Positions 1 to 12,629 of a stretch of 64,000 nt of DNA are shown here, piece after piece. The stretch comes from Glandiceps talaboti (taxonomy: Eukaryota > Hemichordata > Enteropneusta > Spengelidae). The position numbers were made by a program, and so were the translations under genes. The notes under the pieces are model-generated. The model was not told the DNA's origin. It saw only the letters and a list, made by a program, of their open reading frames with translations, and made no database searches. The number at the start of each line of letters is the position of its first letter. Positions within the stretch are counted from its first letter, which is position 1. Where the stretch lies: positions 26,532,562 through 26,596,561 of the forward strand of contig NC_135556.1 in NCBI RefSeq assembly GCF_964340395.1, in the 5' to 3' direction.

Positions 1-633
1 ATATAACATACAACAATGTACCTGCTATTACCATAACTATATCACATGTACATTGTAATATATATACAATGTCATATTCCTGGGTAATCCCATAACATTA
101 ATAATACATATTTTAATAACTTTAATACAAAGGGTAAGATATGTATGTACATGTATATAATATTGCATATATCTATAGTATTCCTGTATTTACAATCATA
201 CATGTACACAGTTCACCTAAATTTATTTTTCTTTCTAAATTTTTCAAAGGGTTTCTTTCAATCCTTGACTGATAACTACATAATCATGTAATATGATATA
301 TGAAAAACTCGCAAAATAGGGAGGTATATTTCTACATGATTTTTACATATCATTGTAAAAATTATCAAGATACCACATTTCAAGTTTATAATAATCTAAT
401 CAGGATTTACATATACAAATATATTTAGTGAAGAGATGGGTTGTCAGTTTGTTTATACAGTAAACAAATATTAATTCAAGTGAATGTTTACTTCTACAAA
501 ATCTCATTATATCACCATGGTAACAAACATCCACAGTAGCTCAAAACCTATGTTACATCTATATAATGACCTGTCAGTGTTTTTTCTTCTTTTCAGAACA
601 CAAAATTATTAGCTTTAGCTTTTAAATATACTT

Positions 634-948
634 AGCCAAAAAAAGAATTGTTTCTGGTCAGAATATTTTGTCTAAAGTGGTGCAACGACACAAATTTCTT
701 TTCTTCTTCTCAACAAACCTGTCACTCAATCTACTATTTATGACAGTTACTGTTCTTTTTATTTAGTACTTCAGAGCAAGTGTGTATGTGGGGCAGATGT
801 CATTTGCTTGTTCATGATTGGCTCTGCAGTTGTCTGCACTGAAGTAGGGAGAGTTATTTTTGTGTTTCCCCCTGGGTCTGAAGACTGCAGACAAACTATT
901 TAAGTGATGTGCATGATGACCAGAAACGATTCTTTTTTTGTTTGGCCT
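634..948. mobile_element. MITE-like element, family M1, copy A
   Basis: About 315 bp bounded by inverted ends: the left end reads GCCAAAAAAAGAATTG and then TTTCTGGTCA; the right end is its near inverse, TGACCAGAAACGATTC and then a T-run and GGCC. A second copy in the opposite orientation lies at 23662-23997 and a decayed relative at 39385-39508. No coding capacity. Terminal inversion, short length and dispersed copies fit a non-autonomous DNA transposon; no target-site duplication was confirmed. Confidence 0.65.
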
Positions 949-971
949 TAATTTAATTTAAGCATTCATAC

Positions 972-1505
972 AGCTGGCCACAAAGCAGTTACAGTCGGAT
1001 GTTGTGATTGGTAGCTGGCCACAAAGCAGTTACAGTCAAGTGTTGTGATTGGTAGCTGGCCACAAAGCAGTTACAGTCGAGTGTTGTGATTGGTAGCTGG
1101 CCACAAAGCAGTTACAGTCAGGTGTTGTGATTGGTAGCTGGCCACAAAGCAGTTACAGTCGGATGTTGTGATTGCTAGCTGGCCACAAAGCAGTTACAGT
1201 CGGGTGTTGTGATTGGTAGCTAGCCACAAAGCAGTTACAGTCGGATGTTGTGATTGGTAGCTGGCCACAAAGCAGTTACAGTCAGGTGTTGTGATTGGTA
1301 GCTAGCCACAAAGCAGTTACAGTCGGGTGTTGTGATTGGTAGCTGGCCACAAAGCAGTTACAGTCGGGTGTTGTGATTGGTAGCTGGCCACAAAGCAGTT
1401 ACAGTCAGATGTTGTGATTGGTAGCTGGCCACAAAGCAGTTACAGTCGGGTGTTGTGATTGGTAGCTGGCCACAAAGCAGTTACAGTCGGGTGTTGTGAT
1501 TGGTA
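972..1505. repeat. 41-bp minisatellite, about 13 copies
   Basis: Tandem copies of a 41-bp unit beginning AGCTGGCCACAAAGCAGTTA and ending in GTGATTGGT. Copies differ at a few fixed positions (CGG/CAG/CGA before the central TGTT, and GCTGG or GCTAG at the start). Every unit carries ATTGG, the reverse of a CCAAT box. It lies in the first intron of the neurobeachin-like gene. Confidence 0.93.
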
Positions 1506-2139
1506 ATCAGCCATTACCTACATTATTTACTGTATATAATCTATATTAATATTTCTGTATAAATTAAATTAAATTTATTTTCCATGGCGACAAAAGTCTC
1601 AGAGTTAGTTTTCATAGAGGAATTATATTTCCAATCATCTCTGATTCTATTAGAGTTTAATAAAACAATTAGTTCTAGTTATTTGATTACATACTATTTC
1701 CCTGCTTAACCTAAAAACCATTATACAAATGTATGTTGTTTGAGAAAAGTGAGAAAATCAGGAATTTAAAAAAAAAGAAGATAAAATACAGAAATTTCAT
1801 GACCCTAAAAGTAAAAAAAAAAAAAGAATTAAATTAATTTTATACCGACCTATCTATAAAAAGGTATGTAAATTTGTTTGCCTAATATGGGCTTTTAATT
1901 ACACTGAAAAGATAACCTACACATAGCAATGTAAATGAAGTACAGTACATGTACATTCAATACTGAGACAAGATTTTATTTGTTCATTTACCTATTCTAT
2001 AGTGGGGAAACTGTTCTGTTCTACTTATAATAATATGATGATGATGATGATGATTCATAGTGTCCTAATGTGGTTCAGTAAGGTTAGGTGTAGTCTCTCA
2101 ACATAGGCACTGATTCTAGGTTGTAAATCTGTATTCTCC

Positions 2140-2470
2140 TTGAATAAAATAATAGGGACATTGAACCCTAAATAGTGATGTCTCTACAAAGATAACATGA
2201 GCACTGAACTAGCTCGTTCCCTGAAAAAAAGTAACAGGGATATTGAACGCTTTACTAATTACAGCTCTGTCTCTGAATTGATACAAGGAGCACTGGACCA
2301 TTAGCCTCCCTGAACTGAACAAAGTGAAAAGGACAGGGTGATACTGAATGTTACTAATTCAAGCATTGTCTCTGAAAAGATAATAGGAGCACTGAACTAG
2401 CATTTTCCTTGACAATTTTATCTGAAAAAAAAACAGCATTGAACCAGCACTTACCCTGACCAAGATAAAA
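2140..2470. repeat. Degenerate repeat of roughly 115 bp, 3 copies
   Basis: Three related blocks, each with a version of GGGAYATTGAA, then CTCTGTCTCTGAA or similar, then AGGAGCACTGAACTAGC. Divergence between blocks is high, so the array is old. No coding capacity seen. Confidence 0.5.
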
Positions 2471-3447
2471 CAGTCACTGAATTACTGGTGTACAAATGGA
2501 ATATTCCATAAAAACAGAACTTTTCAATATGCATGACCATTGAAGTTACTGAGTACTAACTGTAGTAAGCAGCAGACTTTCATCAATACATCACTTTGTA
2601 ATTTGTGATTCAGTAAAAGAGAATTGGATTAGACTCAATCACAAAAAAGAAAATAAATGAAATGGCACTTTCATCCATACATTCCTCCATGCTATTAACT
2701 TTTATATACCACTTACAAGTATTTCTATGTATCTGATTTTTGATTAGCTTTCTTCAAAATAAACCACGATCACAGATATATTATTTTATACACCTACTTA
2801 AAAATACCACTGCAATATTTGACTACGTTTTCTTAATTAACTTAACCATTACTTTGTTTATTTATCAACCTTCTATTCTTTATTTACTCATTAAATACCT
2901 AAATATTATTTCAGTAGAAATATAATTTTATAATTAACATAATTGTTGTTTTTAGGTTTTATACTTGAAGGAATTAATTCATTATTAACATAATTTGGGT
3001 ACACAAATGACGGAATAAGTGGCGCATAATGAGACTCGATGAATGAATGAAATAATGAATGAATGAACGAATGAATGAATAAAGCAACGGCCGGGCATGT
3101 TATTTTCAATGTCTTGCACTGATGATATCGACCACTAGAGCAGCGCCTCCTCTCTCTAGCCGTGCGCAATGAACACGCTTCGCTATTACCAGGAAATCCC
3201 GTCACGCAAGCGCCATTAAAAAAAACTGGTAATCCCTGATTGATATGGTTTCTACAACCCACTACACGGGACACTCGTCAATTTCGATTCACCATAATAC
3301 GCGTACGCTGTCTCGACCGCAAATATCACCAACACCAATAAAAAGATATCGGGTAACGTTGCAGGCGGAGCAATTAAATTTGATCGTACTATTCGTGTGA
3401 ATGATAACATGGGTTTTTGACAAAATAAAATAGTTGTTTCAACCTAC

Positions 3448-3618
3448 CAGATTCAGTACGGTATCCACTACATCCTTATTGGCAATTTCCCCTACTTCAA
3501 TAAGCCCAATAAGCACAGCGAATTTCATTTTCGTTGAACAGTTTCCAGAGGCCGGCATGTTGGCAGCAAAAATATCCTTTTTCTTCGGCGCCTCACCGCT
3601 AGCGTCGCCCTTTTCCAT
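3448..3618 (-). CDS. Neurobeachin/LRBA family protein, first coding exon (partial gene)
   Basis: N-terminal exon of a large BEACH-WD40 scaffold of the neurobeachin/LRBA family, which acts in membrane traffic and protein kinase A anchoring. The exon encodes 57 residues. A variable, charged leader starting MEKGDASGEAPKKKD is followed by MKFAVLIGLIEVGE and a VLNL end, which matches the strongly conserved start of vertebrate NBEA and LRBA as I recall them. The start at 3618 is the first true ATG of the frame and has a strong context (ATCATGG). The exon ends in phase 0 at a GTAGGT donor (3447). All later exons, including the BEACH domain, lie outside the window. NBEA and LRBA cannot be told apart here; invertebrates commonly have a single gene. 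Confidence 0.82.
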
Positions 3619-4194
3619 GATTTGAGGTTTCTTCCGAGATTCACACACGTAATGAAATGGAGATTTGAAGACAAAGCGATGAATTGCTACAATTTTTCTT
3701 CTAGCCACGGTCAAATCTGACAACCTGGGCCGCCATTTTGTATGTCTAGTTGCTTATTTCTTTTCTCCACGTGCACACCTGGCTAGAGGGCGCTTCGTTA
3801 CAAATTCTTGCAATTATCCATTTAAATGATCGATAGACGTAATGGACAACGAGACAAAATCGATAAAGTAAGACAGAGAGGAATTAGATAATTGTATGCG
3901 AGGACTAAATGCATCGCTGTGACGTCAGCTATCCCGGAAGTCTTCAATTTGCAGACAGCGGAGTTGTTATCAATGCACAAAAAGGAGGGATGAAGAGAAA
4001 ATAAAATTATTAAGATAGTAATAGATGAGTAAACAACATAACCCAATGAAACCATTGACCCATAACAAGAAGATTAATACGCATGTGGTCCAACAGTTTT
4101 ACTGTGAAAGACAATGTTTTGCCACAAAAAGTATCATTTAGGACAAAATAGCTTACCGTTTAGTTTTTAAACTGCTGAATAAACGTAGATGGGG

Positions 4195-4434
4195 AAAGTC
4201 AATAATTATGTAGATGAATACACGATTGACAAATGATGTCGACTCAAATAAGTTATCGAAGAGCAAAATACGTTGCTGAAAATGGAATGTGGTGGTCGAC
4301 TCAAATAAGTTATCGAGAAGCCAAAGAAGTTGTCGAGGCGAGTCAAATAAGTTATCGAGGAGCCAAATAAGTTGTTGAGGCAAATAAGTTATCGAGGAGC
4401 CAAAGAAGTTGTTGAGACGAGTCAAATAAGTTAT
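4195..4434. repeat. Short diverged tandem repeat built on CAAATAAGTTATCGA
   Basis: About seven imperfect units based on CAAATAAGTTATCGAG and GAGCCAAAGAAGTTG, some preceded by GTCGACT or GAGT. Unit length varies from about 25 to 50 bp. A 90-codon open frame on the minus strand (4153-4425) is only this repeat read through. Confidence 0.7.
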
Positions 4435-6126
4435 TCATAATAATGCCCCAATACCGCTATACATTACGGATTAAAATCATTCACTTTATAACATTGCTCC
4501 AAACTAGTATACATGGTTAAAGGGATATGTTTTAATCCCTAGGTCACTACATCAATGTCATCATAAATAAGGATTACATGGGGTTATGTTTTTTATACCA
4601 TAGCTCTGCCAAATTCACACCGAAGTTTTAATCCCTGGGCAATGGAGTATATATTTCCACGGTATGTTTGTGAGAGGTTTATTGTTGGATGTGTTGAAGA
4701 TTTACATTACACAACACTTTTAAGATCTGTTAATTTAATACAGTACATATGTGAGTAAAACGTCACTGTCATCGTCTGCCAGTGATAATCTGCGCAACGA
4801 AAGCTATTGTCGTCTATTTGTTCAATCTTGAAAAATTGACGTCATTATCAGCTTGGTGGGCTGAGGTTGTGAACTGTGTAGGTGTCCATACACACTCGTG
4901 TCTAAATCACTAGGTCAACACCTTTACTCAATGCGTCAATGAAAACTGCGCTTTCGACCAAAATGTCACTGTATTGAAGTTCATTAGCCTCCGGGTAATG
5001 TTCGATTTGTGTTTGTTTGCGTCCCGCATCTAGCAGGTGCTAGGAAAACAAAACATTAGTTGATATCTAACTTAGAGGGCGACCTACAAGACCACAGAGC
5101 TGCATTGATATCCGACCACCTGTTTGGAAGTGTGACATTGATTCAGTCAAACTTCGGATAGAGACGCTTATCTATATTATACTAAACTTACACTTCTACT
5201 CAACGATGAATCTGCTTCAAAATCTAAAATTTACACTAAATTCCGATTGGAGTTGTTCATGATAACAATCCTCCTAGTTGTTATTGTTGCCATGGTGTTT
5301 TTATCAACAATCTTACTGTGTACATTTTCGAATAATATAATTTGATATTTAAATCTAACACTGTTACATCTTGAAACAAAATAAGTTAAATTTCAAACAA
5401 ATATTCAATTTCAAGGATAACATTATATCATGCACTAAATGAAAATAACACAAAGTAACTAGTTTATTGTTTCCTAAAGGATTGCTACCCCAGCCCTTTC
5501 ATGGTTGTCAAAATCATACACACTTGGCCAATATGTTTCATGATGCACAACCTATCCCAAATCGACAAATCTGATTACAAAAAAGACAGGAATTTATTAA
5601 ATGGCAAATTTAAATATTGAGTGAAAGTTCGATTTTGAATCTGTCACCCGTAAAACTGTACTAGTTGTAATTGGAGTATCATTTTTCGATCAGACAATCA
5701 CAATATATTCATTGAAAATTGTTAAAATACCAATAATTAGACATTGTGCATGTTAATTGGGTCTATATTATCCATAGACGGTACCCCAAAAAGTTTTTAG
5801 GAGTGAACCCAAATATCAAATTGATTTGTAGTGTATATAGGTACAAAAATACGTTTACCCAGGGCCACATGTGATACCATACTGTTTGTTGTTTACGATA
5901 TTACGAGTATGTCATTGTACCCAACATAACAATTTTTAAAAACCCACATTCAGACATTGTAGCTAGTGCAGCTTCAAAGATAGAAGCTTAGAATGAATCA
6001 CGAAGTGCTCACAATAACATAAATGAACTACCATTGTAAAATGGCAACCTTGTGTCATGTATAACTATGCTTACGTTTGAACATATTGACTTCAACTTTT
6101 TATCTGTTCATGACTATCTGCAGACT

Positions 6127-6210
6127 GTCAGATACGTAATGTCGCTCCGCCCTCACCGGCCTGAAAAGGGTTGACCGATGTGTGAGGGTGCGCCGTCAGG
6201 ACGTACCTAG
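6127..6210. repeat. Single dispersed monomer of the 113-bp satellite
   Basis: Contains AGATAC, then CGCCCTCAC, a GGCCT block, GGGTTGACCGATGTGTGAGG and a GTACCT end, in the same order as the units of the 47771-49500 array. It is more diverged from those units than most are from each other and stands alone. It keeps the CCCTCAC...GTGTGAGGG inverted pair. Confidence 0.75.
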
Positions 6211-7570
6211 GTAAAATGAACTCTATTCTAAATTACATGCATGCTTGTTTGTTTCCTCAAAATAAAAACAGGGATGTACTCTCCGAGTGGTGGATTTTCA
6301 CAACAAAAATCACATCAATTTTCCTTTTTGTACAGTTGGCGTTTAAATAGGCTTAAAGCTGTGAACAGATTAATGGTAAATGTTTTGTTTTTTTTAAATT
6401 AGAAATATTCAATATTGTTTGTTTTTTGTTTTGTTTTGTTTTGTGGGGGGGGGGAATGAATATTTGACGTAGAAAGACGGGTTTATCACGTTAATATTTC
6501 GTCGTCAAGATTCTGAACAGGTGGCCATTGACTTTTAATAAGTTTTAGTAATCGTCTGAAAATGCTGCACTCTGCATTCCATTAACGGTGTACACACGAT
6601 ATAACCTACATATTTCAGAGAGACCGTACGATGATGAGTTATGTCCCCTTTATACCCATACCAATATAAACAAACGCACATTTTATCCGCCTGCAAAATC
6701 ATACAACATATAGTGTCTATGTCTTTAGAAACAGAAAAACGAATAAGTTTATTAAAATGAAATCACTTATATCAGAAAATACAACACCTGTCAAATTAAG
6801 GCATTAGAATTAAATACATGCATTTATATAAGTTGGACAATCTTTAGATACTATAAATCGTTATAACCAAATATCCCTCAATAAGCTTTAATATACATGT
6901 ACAAGTCACTCACGAAATAAAACAACTCTCAAATGAACAATTTTATACAATAAACATTCACCAAATTAGGTAATGAAATAAAGACGAAAGCCTGTAACTA
7001 TATATCATATATTCACCAGGGAAAGACCCTCACTCCACCCCACCCCACCACCATCACCGCCACCATCACCGCCACTATCACCTCACAGCGTCCTCGCTTG
7101 TTATACATGCAGCCATGTTACGTATATATATTTACATGTGGTTAGTCCCGATCTATTTAAAGGTTTTGTCGCTGACTTACATGGACTTCCTTTTCCCACT
7201 GAGAAACAAAACATATCCGTGTTCTAGATTCTTGCATATTACAATCTGCATTTTATAAAAACATTATCACATTTCAAATAATTAATATCTTAGTATAATT
7301 TATTAGATAAAAAGAAGGAAAATGGGGAAAAGCTGGAAGTTTAACTTACTTTTTAAAAAAAAAATAAAAACGATGTAAATTATTGAGTTAATGCATCCGA
7401 TTAATTTTAGCAATCCTAAATCGTTTACACGAAGTTGAATATTGAATTATGAACTAAGTTCTCCCTGAACTAATACAAATCTACCATAGATAAATCTAGA
7501 ATATATACCTACACAAATCAGATGCAATAAATGTGCTGGAATTGACTCTATCTTTTAAGGAAAATAATAA

Positions 7571-8645
7571 TTAAACACTTTCGGTTGAATTATCTGTTTG
7601 CGTTTGTTCGTCGATGTTCAACTCTGCACTGTTCTCTACTAACTGTTGAATGTCTGATACTTTTGACGTCACATCAACTGTCCCGGTGTTGTCATGGTTA
7701 CAAGTACCATAATTTGGACGAATTGTTGCTGTGTTTTGGTGACCACTATGTTTGAGTTCATTAATTGTGTTCATATCTAGAATTGAAGAATTGTCACTTT
7801 TGCAGAGTGACACATAAAGTTCGTTCTCTGGTGTTTTGTCGATGGAGTCTTCGGATACGTTGTTGTTGTTGTTGATGGTGGTTGTAGTAGTGGTGGTGGT
7901 GCTCTGGAGGTTGACGTTGGGGGCATGGTTAACAGTTTCATAAACGTTAGGTTGGGACACCATGTACGGTATTGAAGGTGGAAAACTGTCAACGTCGTCC
8001 AGGTTGTAGCGTTGCTGCCATATCTCGTCGGTTGGTGCATTCCCTCTGTCCCTAGAACGGACAGTATCACAAAACCATTGTTTGAAAGCTGATTCCGAAA
8101 CTGCCTCGATATGATAAAAATTAATGATACCAATCAATAAACCACTCGTGAAAAACATAATTACGGAAATATATGTCATCACGAACGGACTTTCCGTCGA
8201 TGTAGACACCGCTAAAGTTACAACAGGAACGACACCTCTTAAAATAATGGTGAGAACAAGACCAAAAAATTTCAGAACTTTGTAATACGTCTTGTCTCGT
8301 TTACGGAGCTTCTTCAGGTATTTGCCGAACTCAATGAAAGTAGTGCCTCCTTCTAAAATAAGCCCAACAACGCCAAATATACCATTTTCTTTGGTGTCCA
8401 AAATAACTGCATAGGTTATGACGGTGACTACATGGTGAAAGATGGTTGATTTGAAATTGGATACCTTTCCAAAGGTAAAGAGCTCTCTGAAACTTCGGAA
8501 TAGGTATGACCCGAGCGTGACCGACAGAACAATTGAAGTCTTCTTGTCAATAGGCCCACTGAATGGTTTTTCCAGTACGTCTGTTGTAAACAGCAGGTAA
8601 AACCCAATAAGACAAAGGGTTGGCTGGACGACTGAATCAATATAA
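7571..8645 (-). CDS. TLC-domain-like multi-pass membrane protein, last exon (partial gene)
   Basis: Last exon of a membrane protein, 357 residues from an acceptor (TTTTTTTTGCAG, exon from 8645) to a TAA at 7571. The first roughly 200 residues hold five or six hydrophobic segments, among them PTLCLIGFYLLFTTDVL, SIVLSVTLGSYLF, FHHVVTVITYAVIL and LVLTIILRGVVPVVTLAVS. The HH pair opening one segment and the following GIFGVVGLILEGGTTF fit the TRAM-LAG1-CLN8 (TLC) fold, whose members act in ceramide synthesis, lipid sensing or membrane fluidity. Which TLC subfamily is not clear. The last 150 residues are polar and low-complexity, with a run of eight Thr and one of five Asn, ending TESV, a possible class III PDZ ligand. 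Exons upstream of 8645 were not found. The frame has no ATG near its upper end, so reading it as a gene on its own would be wrong. Confidence 0.62.
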
Positions 8646-10377
8646 CTGCAAAAAAAAGAAACAACAGACTTTATTTAGGACTTTCTTACTCGAGGACACC
8701 TCCGGATACTTAGTATATTAATCACCAAATTTACCCACTGAGTTGTTGAGGTGTCACGTGGTTGTTATTGTACATTGTATGGTGTGACTATTGTTCACAT
8801 AGTATTGTTTGTCTTCCCTCGTACTATTGATATAAATCCAAAACTAGAATGACACGAGGTGACCTGATGTTATATTCGTGATTGAGATTATGATAAACAA
8901 TAACGGGGTTTGTAATATGGACATTTCGTCCATGAAGTCTCTGTAACAGAGTTTACTAACTATCTCCTATGTCGCGAAGAGTGGGCGTTCGTTGTAAGCA
9001 GTCATTCAACTTTCAAACTGTTTCGGTATACGATTTCAACATCTCACACCGACAATAAAATTAATATATGTTGTGCCACTTTCCCCTAAAGACGAAAATA
9101 GCCAAAATCTGAAAATGTGTCTTGCCGCTAAAATAAACGTGTTCATAGTATTCTGACTACACTACAGTAGAGAAACATTTGGGTGTACGCTGGTTTCTGT
9201 AGAAAGATAGAATTACATGTATCACCCTTTTACTATAATATTGTGACATCACTCAAAGGCCTGAATCTCGTTGACAAACTGTAAACTGTGTTCATTATGG
9301 TGGGCAAGTGTAAATGTGTGTGTACATAGGCATTTAACGGTTTCGGCATTCTCTTCCCTATAGGCTCACAAATACTGAAGTAATATTGTTTGTCTGTGCG
9401 AAATCTTGCTTTGAAAATCTCGCATGACCGTAGTTCAAGGTTAATATTGTTTACACTGATAAATATCTAATTCTTGTATCTATACCCGGGGTTTTCCCCG
9501 AGTTTGTTCAGGTTCACCGAAGGACAACAAACATGTTCACGTCAGAAGACGATCCGATTTCGTACACTACGTATACTGACAAAGGGATGTGACGTAGGGC
9601 TAATCCCAAACTTGGGCGATAGAATATCCGGGAGTCGGTGACGTGGCGCGACTCTGAATTCCAGGAATTTGGATATTGGGTGGTTGAAAACATAGATACA
9701 CTAGTAGAACACCTTCAAGGGGAACATTGCGTTATATACTCTGGTTTCATCGGACCACCGTTTTACTAATTGAGATAGACATGTTCCTCATTCTTTTATA
9801 TCCAACCGTGACAACGTGCGTCTGATGGCACCGTGATTGATGAGTGGTTGAAATAAAATTTGCATATTGTTTGACCTTAACACGACCTTTTATAATGGGA
9901 GGAGTGGGTTCGAAAACTTCCCCAAATCACAAATAGCTCGTTACTTGTTTTGTGAAAACCATGGATATAGTGGTTTCCATGGTTAATAGACAAACACGAC
10001 TAGTATCATCTACTGTTTACAAACTTGATATTTTCACGTGAGCACACTTTCTGCATGTATGTATATGAAGGATATAAACTATTGTATTACATTTAAATGT
10101 GGGTGGGGGTGGGGATTAAACGTGTGTGTGGTTAACTCCCTAAATGTGAGTGGCATTTACGTAGAATTGAGAATCGTGCAATTGTTGACGACAAGTCGAA
10201 ATCATAATTAATACATAGCTATAATTGACACTTGGTCATTTGGTAAACGTTTTGTAAAGTTTTTTTCTCACCCACTGCAGATAATGTAGGGATATACACT
10301 CGTACAACGAACCGATCAATAAATCCGTTGAAGGAAAGGGAGAACAGTTATGGAAATATGTATTAGGTCCGGCATGG

Positions 10378-10662
10378 TTTTAAAGTAGCCATATTGGATT
10401 ACAAATTAATAGTTATTTTGGATTGTTTTGTTCATAAAACAAATCTACTATGTTTCTACTATAATATTAAACATTAAAAAATTTGTTATTGAACGTATAC
10501 TAAACTTTTAGACACTTTCTATTTTTTTGCAGTTTATTGAGTTACAAACACGGACTATGTATATGTTCTTTCACATTTTTTTTCAAGGAAACAAAGTAGA
10601 TTGTTTTATGGATAAAATATTCAACATAGCTATCAATTTGTCATCCATTTAGCCACTTTAAA
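10378..10662. mobile_element. Foldback element, family M2, diverged copy
   Basis: Starts TTTAAAGTAGCCATATTGGA and ends with ATTTAGCCACTTTAAA, the same inverted ends as the full palindrome at 28823-29179. The interior keeps recognisable parts (GCAGTTTATTGAGTTACAAA, TTTCAAGGAAACAAAGTAGA, a TTGTTATTGAACGTA centre) but is clearly older, with substitutions and deletions. No coding capacity. Confidence 0.7.
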
Positions 10663-12412
10663 GTGAATCGTTGAGGAGTGAAAAGCGCAATTATTCAACT
10701 TGTTTTAAATAACACATACAGAGTTCCCATTTCTGAGCTAGAATAAGCATTAGATAAGTGTGGAGATTTTTCCCGCCAAAATATTCATCGAGTTCTTGTC
10801 AGTAAATTTCTACATACCAGTTACCATGCATGTTAGCTTATTTCGGGTCTCAGACAGTGCAGTTCAGAGACATCAGAAACAAAGATTATTTAACAGATAT
10901 TGCATATGTCAGGTCATGTCTTTGGTTGATGCATATTTAACATCGTATTCATGTTGAATATATATTAAACAATATTGTAGAATGGTAGACTTTGACCACC
11001 TACATATCCATGTATATATCTGCGCTATGAAATCATATTTTGTTAAATTTAGATATGAATATGATGATTCATATCATTCTGTTTCCGTCTTCATTATAAA
11101 TGTCAAAATTGATATGCAAACTTAATTCGCGGTATATGATTCGCGATCAGGTTGTAGCGAATGGAAGCCTAGCCTCGATTTGTACTGTTGGCTATAACAG
11201 TTTATATTGAATTTCATTATTGTCAAAATGACAGAAAGTTTGCTTTTGTTTTTATCAAGTAGGTCTACCATGCCTATGTTACCTAGGAGATGAGCATCCT
11301 AATCTAATACTTAGCTTTCGAATTCATATTTGAAAATGGAAAAAAATCGCACATTCACGGCAGTAATACCGATTTCCCGCCTTCGCGAGGATTATTGTCA
11401 GGTTGTCAGTTGTTCTTAGTTATTTAATTAAAAAATACAGCTGTGCCCTCAAAATGATGTAAGATTAAGCCGGGGATCAAACTCAGAAAAGTTTGACTGG
11501 TGCGTGCGAAATTATCTGACTGACAGGGACTGGAATTTCCGAAATTATTTTGACAAACTCTACATTGAAAAAACCCTTGGTTGGATATACATAACGCAAA
11601 ATAACGCACACGGTTTTAACTTCAGCTTTATCATCAAATAAATACTGAAGCCTCTGGCCATATTGATATGTTTTACTCTTACAGTACAAATGGGCTTTAC
11701 GGTGTGAAATAACTACCCCCTTGTCTTGAAAACTGTACACTTTCTATTCATACAGAGTGAAAACAGAGTAAGTATAACAATCTGATAATCTGACAAGAAG
11801 GTAACATTTATAGTTCTCGCCTAAAAATGTAAAACGCATCATTCCATTATTCATGAGATCGGAACGTTTCCGTTCATCCTGAGCTGATTCTCCGAACGAC
11901 GGAAAGCTAAAAACTACGTCGATGGCGCATATCTACGGATGTCTTCTTTCCTTTTCCCTCAATAGCATTGCATTTCGGATATATAGCTGAAACATCCTTA
12001 TTCCGTAAAGACCAGCTCTGTTTCTAAATTAACATTAGCGGCAGTCAAACGCATATTTCCCCTATTCCAATCACGTCTAAGACATGTTTCTCAATATTCT
12101 AGCCCCTATATATCAGGTATTGTTCCGTCCTAACTGTCAACAGCGGTGTTATATTCCTATAGCCATTGATTTACGATCTGTCTTAATTCGTGATAACCTT
12201 TACATTGGGACTGCTGTCTATAAACAATTTTTTACTTGTTTGTATGTGCTATAAAACACTTGAATTTCACGGCATAATTATTTGAATATTTGTCAAGTAA
12301 CTGAAATCGTGGGCCTTTCTTTAACTATGGGAAAGTAACATAACAAGAGAATAAATATAAAACTAATTTAAAATTAGCAGAGACGAACAATCCAAGTAGA
12401 AGTTTGGTAGCA

Positions 12413-12629
12413 ATCAATCTGATTAAAATCCGATGTGGTGAAAGCGTCTAATTGCTTTATTTACCTCTATTGCCATCTTTTTGTGTCGTTTGTTTTTGTA
12501 CCGAGTGATCGCCACCTTCCTTGGGAAGGCGGCGATCACTCGGAACAAAACAAACGTTACAACACGATGAATAGAGGTAAATAAGGACATCTAGCCGCTT
12601 TCACCACATCGGATTTTAATCAGATTGAT
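12413..12629. mobile_element. Foldback element, family M3 (217 bp)
   Basis: Near-complete inverted repeat with arms of about 105 bp. The left end ATCAATCTGATTAAAATCCG is mirrored by the right end CGGATTTTAATCAGATTGAT, and the centre is CGAGTGATCGCCACCTTCC, a TTGG loop, then GAAGGCGGCGATCACTCG. Arm differences are few. A single strand would fold into one long hairpin. No second copy in this window. Confidence 0.85.

Larger units (their letters stand above)
1..3447 (-). other. 5' part of neurobeachin-like intron 1
   Basis: This stretch follows the splice donor of the neurobeachin-type first exon (donor GTAGGT read on the minus strand from 3447), so it is the beginning of that gene's first intron. 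It is AT-rich and I see no further exon. It holds a MITE-like element (634-948), a 41-bp minisatellite (972-1505), a run of ATG trinucleotides near 2034-2053 and a degenerate repeat (2140-2470). Short open frames near 2740-3274 look like chance: none resembles a known protein and none has splice signals that join to the exon. Confidence 0.6.
3619..7570. other. Intergenic region upstream of the neurobeachin-like gene
   Basis: It lies between the start codon of the neurobeachin-like gene and the stop codon of the next gene on the same strand. The first few hundred bases, with CpGs and few stops, presumably hold its 5' UTR and promoter. Further up are a diverged repeat (4195-4434), a lone copy of the satellite monomer (6127-6210), a poly-G run near 6445 and a CACCAC-rich patch near 7035-7080. 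The part next to 7570 is probably 3' UTR of the TLC-like gene. No other exon recognised. Confidence 0.5.

Noticed and set aside
972-1505. CRISPR array.
   Set aside because: Units are contiguous without unique spacers, in an animal genome. The same holds for every other array here.
3439-3723. Longer 94-codon version of the neurobeachin-like exon.
   Set aside because: Its upper end is a TTG, and its lower end reads through the donor. The first ATG at 3618 and the GTAGGT donor at 3447 define the exon better.
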